Shown: in pieces, positions 45,504 through 55,650 of the stretch
Layout: each line of letters begins with the position of its first letter
Numbering within the stretch: position 1 is the stretch's first letter
From: Pinus tabuliformis
Taxonomy: Eukaryota; Streptophyta; Pinopsida; Pinales; Pinaceae
Direction: 5' to 3'
Assembly: GCA_031772625.1 (NCBI GenBank)
Contig: CM062808.1
Span: 474,731,655 to 474,795,654 of the forward strand
DNA: 64,000 nt
Notes under the pieces: model-generated
Seen by the model: the letters and a program-made list of their open reading frames with translations, nothing else
Told to the model about the DNA's origin: nothing
The model's database searches: none
Made by a program: the position numbers and the translations under genes

Positions 45504-47015
45504 ATGGATCGATTTCATCATCGCTCCTCGTTCCTGCCTTGCCCGGCGGTCATGTCTACCACTTTCAAAGAGTCCTCTTCCCCTTTTCCACCACAAACTA
45601 TTACTCATGAAGTATGCTCAGAAGAAAATTTGGGTAATATTACCCAAACAATTCCGATTGACATTTCTATCAAACCCCATATCGTTGAACATGTTCATAT
45701 TGGGGTATCTTGTTCTCCGAATGAGATCAAGACATACACTCGTCTATTTCAGGAATTTCATAATGTGTTTGCATTGTCTTACGAATAAATGCTTGGCATT
45801 GATCCTGGAATTGTGGTGCACGAAATACCAATGTATCCGCATTCAAAGTCCGTTCACCAACGGCTTCCCCCAATGCACCCTAGGAAGGCTGGTTCCATTA
45901 AGGGTGAATTTGAAAAGCTTCTCAAGGCTAGGCTCATCTATCCCATCTCCCTTACAAACTGGGTGTCCAATATTGTCTCGGTGACTAAAAAACAAGGCAC
46001 AATCCGTGTTTGCGTGGATTGTCCTAAAGACAACTATCCCACTCCCTTCATTGATCAAATAATTGATGAATGTGCTGGGAGTGATATTTTTTCCTTTATG
46101 GACAGTTTTTCTGGTTATAAGCAGATTAATATCGCACCGGCCAACCAAGAAAAGACAACCTTTATCTACCCAAGGGGTACGTTCGCGTACAAGAAGCTTC
46201 CTTTCGGCCTCAAAAATGTTGGAGCTACGTTTCAACGGGAAATGTCCTATGCGTTTCATGATATTTGCAAAATTGTCCAGCCTTACTTGGATGACCTTCC
46301 TACCCATTCTCGTAAGCGCCAAGACCACCTAGACCATCTGCAGCAGATTTTTCTACGCTGCAAACACTATAATATTCAGTTAAATCCACACAAATGTGTT
46401 TTCTGCGTGGAATCAGGACGACTCCTCGACTTCATCATTTCCAAGGACGGTATTCACCTGGATCCACTAAAAGACGAGGCCATTGTAAATTTACCCCCTC
46501 CATCCTCACCGCACCAACTCCAGAGCCTGCAAGGAAAGGCCAACTTTCTTCGTCGTTTTATACCCAACTATGTCGGGCTAGCCACAATATTTACCCGTTT
46601 TCTCAAACAAGGAACGCCCTTTGCCTGGGATGAGGTGGCCCAAAAATCTTTTGACGATCTCAAGGCCATCCTCATACATGCTCCTCTGTTGCATCTACCG
46701 GACTATTATCGAGATTACTTCCTTTGCCTAGTCGTGGCCCCTAGCACCATTGCTATGGTTTTGGTCCAAGATGATGACGAAGGCAGTGAACATGTAATCT
46801 ACTACCTTAGTCAGAATCTCCTCAACACTGAAACGTGTTATGCACATGTCGAGAAGTTGGATTTGGCTACCGTTCAGGATGTTCAACGCTTTTGGCACTA
46901 TATCCTTTTAGGTACGACTACAGTGATTACTGAGTGAAACCCTATGACATATATCCCGACTCATTAGTTGTTGGGGGGAAAGTATTCTAAATGAATCGTT
47001 ATCCTAAAAGAATTA
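45504..47015 (+). pseudogene. Gypsy-2 reverse transcriptase and N-terminal RNase H
   Basis: One frame with a TAA at 45786-45788. N-terminal ...RLFQEFHNVFALSYE*MLGIDPGIVVHEI is the start of Tat-type RT. RT motifs: KQGTIRVCVD, DIFSFMDSFSGYKQINI (catalytic Asp), LPFGLKNVGATFQR, YLDD (46290), FLRRFIPNY. The gypsy RNase H begins at about 46700; the usual first catalytic region reads LCLVVAPSTIAMVLVQ and lacks the TDAS Asp. After 46937 stops appear, and Copia-2 cuts the frame at 47015, within the segment that usually reads GGKYxKWIVILQEFDL. Confidence 0.85.
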
Positions 47016-47515
47016 TGTTGGGTGTGGAACATGATTATTTAGAGGTCTTTGTTTCAGCCGGTTGTATACCCCAGGAAGTTTGTACACCCCTCCAGATGTA
47101 CAATTGCCTTGTAAAAGTATAGTAATTTCTAGTCAATCTAGGTCGTTCATTAGGCGGATGATCTGACGGTAGAACTTATGTTTAGTTTAGGGTTTTTTGC
47201 CCTAGAAGGCAACCCCTCTATTTGCATGAGGGCATTGTATTGAGTCTGTGTAATAGATGTGTATTCTCCGAGCGAGAAATAGAGAGGTGAGACTGTGAGA
47301 GAAAACAGAGGATATTACAACGAATCTGTTGTAGGTTGTGTCTCTTCATTTTGTTGGATAATAGAAAGGAAGGACTGGCTGTTCGGGGTGGACGTAGCCC
47401 AAACTGGGTGAACCACGTATATCTGTGTCTCTCTTGTTTTATGTGTTTTCTGTGTTTATATTTCTGCAATATTTTATGTGTTCCATTGCTCTGTAATATA
47501 TAATTTTCTAACAAC
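47016..47515 (+). repeat. Copia-2 5' LTR
   Basis: 500 bp, tgttgggtg...ttctaaca. Lacks a GC-rich segment of about 121 bp present in the 3' LTR; otherwise very similar. Confidence 0.92.
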
Positions 47516-47517
47516 TG

Positions 47518-47529
47518 GTATCAGAGCCG
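47518..47529 (+). other. Copia-2 primer binding site (tRNA-iMet)
   Basis: TGGTATCAGAGC, two bases after the 5' LTR. Confidence 0.9.
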
Positions 47530-47588
47530 AAGGTCTATTTGGCTGATAAACTCGCAGGAAAGAAGGGTTCCTCGTTCGAGTGGGAGCA

Positions 47589-48362
47589 ATGGCGGAAGAT
47601 GGTAAGTTTAGGGTCAAGAAATTTAATGGCCAAAACTTCTCGCTGTGGAAGATGCAGATGGAAGATTATCTGTATCAAAAAGATCTGTACCTACCATTGG
47701 GCGGAAAAACAAAGATGCTGACGGGTATGATAGATAAAGAATGGAACTTTCTCCATAAAAAGGCACTCAGAACAATACGGTTGTGCCTCGTAGTGTTGGT
47801 TGCCTTCAACATTTCAAAGGAAACAACTACAGAAGGTTTGATTAAGGCGTTGTAGAAACTATATGAAAAACCCTCGGCCTCAAACAAGGTATTTCTTATG
47901 AAACGATTATTTAATATGAATATGTCGGAAGGTGGATCTGTTGTAGACCATTTAAATGATTTTAATATTGTTACAAGTTAGTTATGTTCTATAGGGGTAA
48001 ACTTTGATGATGAAGTTAGAGCTCTTTTATTCTTGTGCTCATTGCCAGAAAGTTGGAATGGTTTAGGAGTGGCCATTAGTAACTCTGTTTCTGGATCTAG
48101 TACTTTAAAGTTTGATTTTGTTGTCGGTGCTATCCTGAGCAAGGAAATGCGATGGAAAAGCTCAGATGAGACATCGGGTAATGCTTTAAGTGCAGAGTCT
48201 AGGGGAAGAAAAATGGAAAGAGGAAAGAGCTCAGGATATCACAGTAAATCAAGGAAAGGCAAATCCAAGTCCAGATCGGGGACAGTGTGCTGGAAATGCG
48301 GAAAGAAAGGACACCTAAAGAAAGACTGTAGATCTCGGAAAGGAAAAGAAGGAGATGGATAG
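47589..48362 (+). pseudogene. Copia-2 gag
   Basis: Start MAEDGKFRVKKFNGQNFSLW at 47589, typical of copia Gag (UBN2-type fold), with the W-x-M motif of the capsid region. Continues with FLMKRLFNMNMSEGGSVVDHLNDF and LLFLCSLPESW, a classic plant copia Gag signature. A Ser/Lys/Arg-rich stretch then leads to the zinc knuckle CWKCGKKGHLKKDC near 48289-48330. In-frame stops at 47853 and 47979 break it; the TAG at 48360 separates it from pol in the same frame. Confidence 0.88.
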
Positions 48363-48386
48363 CAAGAAAACAATCATGAAGCAAAT

Positions 48387-49868
48387 GTGACAGGTGAGGT
48401 GTTACAAGATGCTTTGATTCTTTCTTTTGAAAATATTACTGATTCCTGGGTGGTAGATTCAGGGGCTTCATTCCATGCCACACCTGATAAGAAATACTTT
48501 CATGACTATGTTCAAGGAGATTTTGGACAAGTTCATTTGGGTGATGATAAACCCTGTAAAATTGTTGGAATGGGTAAGGTTCTTGTAAAACAGCAGAATG
48601 GAAACCAATGGCTACTAAAGGAGGTAAGGCATGTTCCAGATCTAAAGAAAAATCTGATTTCAACAGGGCAGTTAGGCGGTGAAGGTTGTGTGACAACTTT
48701 CACAGATAAAGCTTGGAAGGTCACCAAAGGAGCCCTAGTAATAGCAAAAGGCGAAAAGGTTGGTACATTGTATTTATGCAATGGTATTTCTAACTCTGTT
48801 AATGCTTTAACTTCTAAAGGAGCAGATGCAGCATTATGGCATCATAGGCTGCGACACATGAGTGAAAAGGGGATGAAGATTTTTCACTCAAGGAATTTGT
48901 TGCCAGGTTTGAAGAATGTTGATTTGGACTTCTGTGAGAATTGCATTTATGGAAAGCAGAAGAGAGTCAAATTTCTTAGAGTTGGGAAAGAAAAGAAGAG
49001 CGAAAAATTAGAGCTTGTGCATACAGATGTATGGGGACCTGCTCAAGTATCATCTCTCGGTGGCTCTCGTTATTATGTTACTTTTATTGATGATGCAACT
49101 AGAAAAACTTGGATTTATTGTATTAAGAATAAATCTGATGTATTTGATACTTTCAAGAAATGGAAAGCTTTGGTTGAGATTGAGACAAGAAAGAAATTGA
49201 AGTGTCTCAGATCAGACAATGGAGGTGAATATTGCAGCAAAGAGTTTGATAGGTACTGTTCAGAGCATGGAATTCATAGAGAGAAGACAGTTCCAAGAAC
49301 ACCACAAGAAAATGATGTGTCAGAAAGGATGAACAGAACAATCATGGAGCGTGCAAGGTGCATGAGATTGCATGCAGGATTGCCTTTACAATTTTGGGCA
49401 GATGCTATAGATACTGCTATTTATCTAATTAACAGAGGGCCTTCAAGTTCCTTGGATGGTGTTGTTCTAGAGGAAGCATGGACAGGTAAAAAGGTAAACT
49501 ACTCTTTTTTAAAGCCTTTTGGTTGTGAGGCCTTTGTCCATATTAATAAAGAAAATAGAACAAAGCTTGAGGCAAAGTCAAAGAAATGTACCTTTATTGG
49601 ATATGGTGTTAATGCTTTTGGTTATCGCTTATATGATTACGAAAATCACAAAATCATTAGAAGCAGAGATGTAATATTCAATGAAAAGGTCTTGTATAAG
49701 AATCAGTTGCAGGAGAAGAAACAGGAAAAAGAAAACAAGGAATACACAGTTCTTGATGAAATCACTGAAAAAGTAAAGGTGCCTGAAAATAATAATAATC
49801 ACAACCACAACAACAGCAACAGGCACCCAAAACACCTGAAAGTGGTGTTAGAAGATCTACCAGGATAA
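48387..49868 (+). pseudogene. Copia-2 protease and integrase
   Basis: Open 493-codon frame, same phase as gag. Protease active site WVVDSGASFHAT at about 48450. Integrase: HHCC zinc finger LWHHRLRHMSEKG...CENCIYGK (about 48835-48955), catalytic core with HTDVWGP (first Asp, about 49020), RSDNGGEY (second Asp, about 49210) and PQENDVSERMNR (Glu, about 49305), then KPFGCEAFVHI and the GYGVNAFGYRLYDYENHKI block. All three catalytic acids are present. A frameshift near 49845 (the frame closes at 49868) separates it from RT; the continuing phase carries [16 protein letters not shown]. Confidence 0.9.
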
Positions 49869-49909
49869 GTATACCCCCTAAACGATACTCTCCTTCATTA
49901 TATTATTTA

Positions 49910-51481
49910 TTGTTGACTGATTCTGGTGAACCCGAATGTTATGAAGAAGCAATGCAGGTTGAAAGTAGGAAGAAGTGGGAGCTAGCCATGGAAGAAGAGA
50001 TGGACTCCTTAATGCATAACCAGACTTGGGACTTAGTCAGGTTGCCTGCAGGTAAAAATACATTGCAGAATAAATGGGTTTACAGGCTGAAGGAAGAAGA
50101 TGGAGGAAAACAGAGGTACAAAGCTAGACTTGTGGTGAAGGGGTTTGCACAGAAGAAAGGTATTGATTTTGATGAAATATTTTCTCCTGTTGTTAAAATG
50201 ACTTCAATCAGAACTATTTTGAGTCTAGTAGCAGTTGAAGATTTGCATCTTGAGCAGTTAGATGTAAAGACAGCCTTTCTCCATGGGGATTTGGAGGAAG
50301 AGATATATATGTAGCAGCCACAAGGATATGAGGTAAAATGGAAGGAGAAACTAGTGTACAGGTTGAAGAAGAGCTTGTATGGCTTAAAACAGGCTCCAAG
50401 GCAGTGGTATCTAAAATTTGACAAGTTTATGTCTGAACAAGGTTATACCAGATGTCACTCTGATCATTGTGTTTATCTGAAAAAGAAAAATGATGGCAGC
50501 TATATTATATTGTTATTGTATGTAGATGACATGCTTGTTGCAGGGTCTAACATGCAGGAAATAAATGTGCTCAAAAGAAAATTGGCAAATTCATTTGCAA
50601 TGAAGGATTTGGGAGCTGCAAAACAAATCCTTGGTATGAGAATAACTAGAGACAGGAAAAATCGCAAATTAACATTGTCTCAGAATGAGTACATACAAAA
50701 GGTGTTGCAAAGATCTAATATGCACAATGCAAAACTAGTTAGTACACCTTTTGCTAGCCATTTCAAACTTAGTAAGAAAATGTGCCCAAAGACCCAAGAA
50801 GACATGGATTATATGTCTAAAGTTCCATATGCATCAGCAGTTGGAAGCTTAATGTATGCAATGGTCTGCACAAGGCCTAATATTGCACATGCAGTGGGAG
50901 TTGTAAGCAGGTACAAGAACAATCCAGGAAAGGAACATTGGATGGCAGTGAAATGGATTCTCAGATATTTGAAAGGTACCACAAATCAAGCATTATGCTT
51001 TGGTGGTTCAAACATTTCTCTACAGGGATATGTTGATGCAGATATCGCAGGTGACAGAGATAACAGGAGGAGCACTACAGGATATGTATTTACTGTAGGT
51101 GGAACAGCTGTCAGTTGGGTTTCAAAAATCCAAAGTGTTGTTGCACTTTCAACAACAGAAGCAGAGTATGTTGCTGCTATAGAGGCTAGTAAAGAAATGA
51201 TTTGGTTACAAAGGTTTATGGGTGAATTGGGTAAGAAGCATGATATGGGCACGTTATATAGTGATATCCAAAGTGCCATTCATCTTGCAAAGAACTCAGC
51301 ATTTCATTCTAGGACTAAACACATACAGCTCAAGTACCATTTCATATGATCAGTGTTGGAAGATGGAGAGTTGAAGCTGGAAAAGATACACACTAGCCAG
51401 AATCTTGCAGATATGCTAACAAAAGTTGTAACCAAGGAGAAACTAAGAATATGCTCAGTTTCAATTGGTCTTCAAGGATGA
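49910..51481 (+). pseudogene. Copia-2 reverse transcriptase and RNase H
   Basis: Frame +1 relative to the integrase part, broken by a TAG at 50312-50314 (where IYMxQPQGY usually has Glu/Gln) and a TGA at 51347-51349. RT motifs: [31 protein letters not shown] (catalytic Asp), YRLKKSLYGLKQAPRQW, YVDDMLVAG (about 50519). RNase H: GYVDADIAGDRDNRRSTTGYVF and ALSTTEAEYVAA, then HSRTKHIQLKYHFI and the ADMLTKVVTKEKL tail ending near 51481. Confidence 0.9.
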
Positions 51482-51566
51482 TAATTAAGATGAGAAACAG
51501 CCAGGTCCAAAGAGGAGTCATTGTCCAACAAATGAAGTAGCGGTGGAGTCACTACAATCATTCTCC

Positions 51567-51577
51567 AAGTGGGAGAT
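51567..51577 (+). other. Copia-2 polypurine tract
   Basis: aagtgggagat directly before the 3' LTR. Confidence 0.85.
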
Positions 51578-52198
51578 TGTTGGATGTGGAGCATGATTAT
51601 TTAGAGGTCTTTGTTTCAGCCGGATGTATACCCCAGGAAGTTTTTACACCCCTCCACGCGGGGGGGACTTGTCCCCCCCCGTGGGGGTTCGGGGGGGCCG
51701 ATCCCCCCCAGCTGGGGGTCCAGGGGCCAGCGGTCCCCCGGCGGGGGTTTCAAGGGCAGCGCCCCCGAAGCTAAAAATAGATGTAAAATTGCCTTGTAAA
51801 AGTATAGTAATTTCTAGTCAATCTGGGTCATTCATTAGGTGGATGATCTGATGGTAGAACTTATGTTTAGTTTAAGGTTTTTTGCCCTAGAAGGCAACCC
51901 CTCTCTTTGCATGAGGGCATTGTATTGAGTCTGTGTAATAGATGTGTATTCTCCGAGCGAGAAACAAAGAGGTGATACTGTGAGAGAAAACAGAGGATAT
52001 TATAGCGGATCTGCTGTAGGTTGTGTCTCTTCATTTTGCTAGATAATAGAAAGGAAGGATTGGCTGTTCGGGGTGGACGTAGCCCAAACTGGGTGAACCA
52101 CGTATATCTGTGTCTCTCTTGTTTTATGTGTTTTCTGTGTTTATATTTCTACAATATTTTATGTGTTCCATTGCTTTGTAATATATAATTTTCTAACA
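51578..52198 (+). repeat. Copia-2 3' LTR
   Basis: 621 bp, tgttggatg...ttctaaca, collinear with the 5' LTR plus the segment at about 51657-51777. Confidence 0.92.
51657..51777 (+). repeat. GC-rich segment found in only one Copia-2 LTR
   Basis: About 121 bp of G and C runs (cgcgggggggacttgtcccc, ccccccagctgggggtcc, gcggtcccccggcggggg) that can form several hairpins. Absent from 47016-47515, where cctcca joins directly to gatgta. Three proline/glycine ORFs across it are artefacts. Confidence 0.85.
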
Positions 52199-53590
52199 AA
52201 TTTGATTTGGTCTTCACTACGGCCAAATCTAAGAAGTCACTTTTTTTCACCGAATTGATTTGTTCCCTTCCCTCCAAGGCTTTCCCTGTTGGTGTAGATG
52301 AACAACTTCCAGATGAGACCCTTTTCCTGATTAGCACCCTTGATCCATGGTACGGTGATATCATCGTGTATCTCCAAACATCCACATTTTGGTCTGCATT
52401 GACCAAGGATGATCATCAAAGGATTCAACATCATTCCCAACCCTACCATATTATTGGTGATACTTTATACCGTGTCGGTGTCGATTCAGTTCTTCGCTGA
52501 TGCCTTATGATCGAGGAAGCTTCAAGAGCTCTCAATGATTGCCACTCCAGGGCATGCGGTGGTCGTATGTCCGGTTACGCTACAACTCAAAAAATCCTCC
52601 GCGCTAGTTCTTTATGGTCGTCTATCTTTAAGGACTACATTCTTGTTGTCCGTAAGTGCCACGAATGCCAAATTTACCAACGCAAGATGTGCGCCCCACC
52701 TGCTCACCTACACCCCATCATTACCGTTGGTCCCTTTGCCAAATGGGGCATCAATTATATGACATGTAACCCTCATTCGGCCGGGGGCATGGCTATATTA
52801 TCGTCGCTATGGATTATTTCACCAAATGGGCCGAAGCGATGCCTACATATTCTGCAGATGGTAAGACGATGGCTCAATTCCTTTTTAACCATGTTATTTC
52901 TAGGTTTGGCATACCCCAAGCCATTGTCACAGACCATGGCTCCCATTTCAGAGATTACATGATGGCAGAGCTGACATTCGCATTGGGCTTGCACCACGAT
53001 GGCTCGACCCCATATTACCCTCAAGCCAACGGCCAAGTTGAAGCTGTGAACAAGGTTTTGGTCACAATGCTTCAGCGTACTATTGGGATGCACAAGTCAA
53101 ATTGGCATCTCATGCTCTTTTCAGCTCTGTGGGCCTACCGAACCTCAACCAAAGACGCAACTGGTTTCACACCATTCCAGCTGGTCTATGGTTTGGAAGC
53201 AACATTGCCGATCGAATGCGAGATTCCTTCACTCAAGTTAGCTATTGAACTCCTCCCCGAAATATCACCTCAAGAGGAATGCCTCTTATATTTAGAATGA
53301 CTGGACGAGACTCGCCATCTCGCTGCCTTGGTCATCGAAGCACAAAAGAAATGGGTTAAATCCCATTTCGATCAGTCGGTCTCCCCCCACGCATTCTCTG
53401 AGGGTGATTTGGTCTTATTATATGACCAAGCTAATGATAAGCCCGGGGCAGGAAAGTTCGAACCTATGTGACATGGTCACTATATTGTGAAATTCGTTTT
53501 GCAGAAAGGAGCCTATGAGCTTATTGATTATGAAGGAAATCCTCTCGATAAGCCCCGAAACAGGTTTACGTAAAAAATTACTATGCTTAG
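52199..53590 (+). pseudogene. Gypsy-2 end of RNase H and integrase
   Basis: Continues Gypsy-2 pol after Copia-2: FDLVFTTAKSKKSLFFTELICSLP is the RNase H/integrase linker. The zinc-finger part near 52540-52680 reads HSRACGGRMSG...LRASSLWSSIFKDY...RKCHECQ; the second His is replaced by Arg. Core: MDYFTKWAEAMPT (first Asp, about 52810), VTDHGSHF (second Asp, about 52925), PQANGQVEAVNK (Glu, about 53025), then AYRTSTKDATGFTPFQLVYG and the C-terminal FSEGDLVLLYD...GKFEPM..GHYIVKFVLQKGAYELID. At least two frameshifts and several stops. The frame VYVKNYYA ending in TAG at 53588-53590 is the natural end of Tat-type pol. Confidence 0.85.
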
Positions 53591-53706
53591 GTCATCTTGC
53601 ATGGTTAGTTATGTACATCAGTGTGTGATTAATTTTTGTACAGCGTGGTTTTGTGTGATAGTTTTCAAACAACTTTCTTGTTTACTATGCTTTTCTTGAT
53701 TTGCAG

Positions 53707-54126
53707 ATATCCGCAACTACTCACGTTGGTTTCGGTGATGGTGCTTTCCGTAGTACCCGAAACCTATCATCCGTGGCATGGGCTATCTATGACCCTAACG
53801 GTGAATTGATTGACCTTCAAGGTATCTGCCTAGGTTGCACAACCAACAACATTGTTAAATACAGTGCGGTCATCGAACTGTTGTCAGAAGCCATCACTCT
53901 GGGCATCATAGAATTGGTTTTCAACCTGGATTCACAGCTTGTCATCCTTCAACTCAACGGGCAATATTTTGTTAGGAACCCTCAAATATTGAGAATTTAT
54001 CTCCGTATCCATCTATTTGAAAGGCATTTTGATTATATTACATATCAACATATTCCTAGACGCATGAATATATTAACAGATGCATTACCTAATTACATGT
54101 TGGATAGACATTTACGAAACATGTAA
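53707..54126 (+). pseudogene. Archaeal-type RNase H (second RNase H of Gypsy-2)
   Basis: A separate clean ORF of about 140 codons starting just after a splice-like ttgcag (to 53706), 116 nt beyond the end of pol. It reads GFGDGAFRS (first Asp), WAIYDPNGELIDLQGICLGCTTNNIVKYSAVIELLSEA-type helix, FNLDSQLVILQLN (Asp), YQHIPRRMNILTDAL (Asp), the order of plant/archaeal-type RNase HI acquired by the Tat lineage. In relatives the second block has a catalytic Glu (AEY); here it is VKY, so the enzyme is probably dead despite an open frame. No Met near the start and the acceptor suggest it is expressed from a spliced RNA or by fusion to pol. Confidence 0.85.
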
Positions 54127-54167
54127 AAGATAAGACAAACCATTTGTACCGTAATAGACAGGAAGAT

Positions 54168-54172
<5 letters not shown>

Positions 54173-54244
<72 letters not shown>
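54173..54244. repeat. (AT)36 microsatellite
   Basis: 72 bp of uninterrupted AT dinucleotide, just after the RNase H ORF. Confidence 0.98.
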
Positions 54245-54246
<2 letters not shown>

Positions 54247-54378
54247 TGAGAATGTTTGATACATCAGAACCCCAAAAAATAATATGTGTGTCTAAAATAA
54301 CATCAGCGTCTCGCAGGCCTCATACATTCGTGGCATGCAAGCCTCAAAAAATGTATAAGTGTTGGACCTAGAAACTAA

Positions 54379-54480
54379 TCAGCATGGTGGTCATGGTAGC
54401 ATGAGACAAGTCGTGCAACATGACTCAGCAATTAATGGATCCGATATGAGACTCCCACTGTGTGTCTCTGGTACCAACGG
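54379..54480 (-). pseudogene. Distal end of antisense PMD-like gene
   Basis: Continues the minus-strand exon interrupted by Copia-3: after ...IGDMPR at 60953-60970 the frame goes on here as LVPETHSGSLISDPLIAES to a TGA near 54379. The AACGG duplication lies at the join. Confidence 0.55.
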
Positions 54481-55605
54481 TGTAGAAATTTGAATAATAT
54501 AACACTTATTCACAGAGATTATCCTGATTATACACTATTTGCGAAATGCATGCATAATACATAACCTTCTCTACCATTGATCATCAATTTGCGGAATTAA
54601 AAAAACAATCGCATGCGCACATTGAAACATCAATCACACATATCAACACAGTATGTAATGGGAAAGCATACAGCTGAAAACCCCCAACTATCTGTATATT
54701 ATAATGATAGAGAACATGTAACAATACATAGTACAATACTCCTCACAAGTACTCAGTACTATCTCCACATGCTACACACAAACTAGCTCAGATCTGAACA
54801 AGTCACGGGTTCAAATCTCCTCCACTGTTTGCCTGCCTCTACTGCGCAATCCAAGTTCGAATTCCCTTGGCTTGTACTGCGCAATCCTCATTGGCAATCT
54901 CAATCAATGATTGTGCAAATCTCATGCACAGCTATAGTCACAACTGATAGTAGTCTCACCCTTTCACCCACCTCTAACACTTGTCTCCACTGAACTGTCC
55001 ATGCACTGAGTTAACTGATGTATTCTTTAGTTGATTTATGAGTTAATAATTAGTGAATTAATTAATAATTAATTCACACCACTCATCACTAGTGTATTTG
55101 GCGATTAGACTAAATACAACTAGTTCAACTAAGTCAAACTGAACACAACTCCATCAACTCCTCAATCAACTCCACCAAACTCAATCACTTGAGTTCTAAC
55201 TGAAGTCCATCATGCAATATCTCAACTAACCCATAGGAAAAGCGTATTTCCTTCTGGCAGTTGCATGTGCCACATCCGTAGCTCGAACTGAAGTGCTGCA
55301 AGAGGATAAGATAATGTTTATAGTCCAAATATTATTAAGAGCTAATAATATTCGATTGTTCTATTTTTTTGACTGGCAGTCTAAAAATAGACTCCGCCCA
55401 TATGTCTAAAAATAGAGGTCCATCTATTTTTACCAACATGACCAATCATCCATAAATAGCATCCTGCAACTCATAGACCATGATCCACATGTCTAAAAAT
55501 AGACATAGTCTAAAAATAGACTTTGCGCCAAAAATAGCCTGCGGGCCCACTTAGTGAAGGCGACTTCTTTTCACTAAGCTCCATCATCTTGTTGCATTTT
55601 CAACA
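54481..55605 (-). repeat. Copia-3 3' LTR
   Basis: 1125 bp, plus-strand ends tgtagaaattt and ttttcaaca. TATA-like box on the minus strand (tataaaca, 55315-55322), with the CTAAAAATAG cluster just upstream (55381-55537). Confidence 0.95.
55381..55537 (-). promoter_or_regulatory. Cluster of MADS/MEF2-type CTAAAAATAG sites in U3
   Basis: Four exact ctaaaaatag (its complement is ctatttttag) at 55381-55390, 55406-55415, 55493-55502 and 55510-55519, plus variants at 55424-55433 (ctatttttac) and 55528-55537 (ccaaaaatag). The sequence fits the C(A/T)8G CArG-type site bound by plant MADS-box proteins. The cluster is about 60-220 bp upstream of the TATA-like box on the minus strand. It is repeated in the 5' LTR at 60728-60884. 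Binding is inferred, not shown. Confidence 0.55.
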
Positions 55606-55615
55606 CTCCCTCTCA
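55606..55615 (-). other. Copia-3 polypurine tract
   Basis: Minus strand tgagagggag adjoining the 3' LTR. Confidence 0.8.
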
Positions 55616-55650
55616 ACAAGATATGGATTATCTGCAACCCCTATCTTGCC

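Larger units (their letters stand above)
47016..52198 (+). mobile_element. Copia-2: full-length Ty1/copia element (Tork/Tnt1-like)
   Basis: LTRs 47016-47515 and 51578-52198, PBS 47518-47529, gag, protease, integrase, RT, RNase H, polypurine tract 51567-51577. The target duplication is AATTA (47011-47015) against AATTT (52199-52203), one mismatch; the Gypsy-2 frame continues directly across it. Domain order PR-IN-RT-RH is copia. It is damaged by four or more stops and one frameshift only, so it is fairly young. Confidence 0.93.

Noticed and set aside
51577-51851. Gly/Pro-rich ORFs in three frames
   Set aside because: Translation of the GC-rich LTR segment; no codon signal or domain.
54144-54371. 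ORF containing a (YI)n repeat
   Set aside because: Product of the AT microsatellite.
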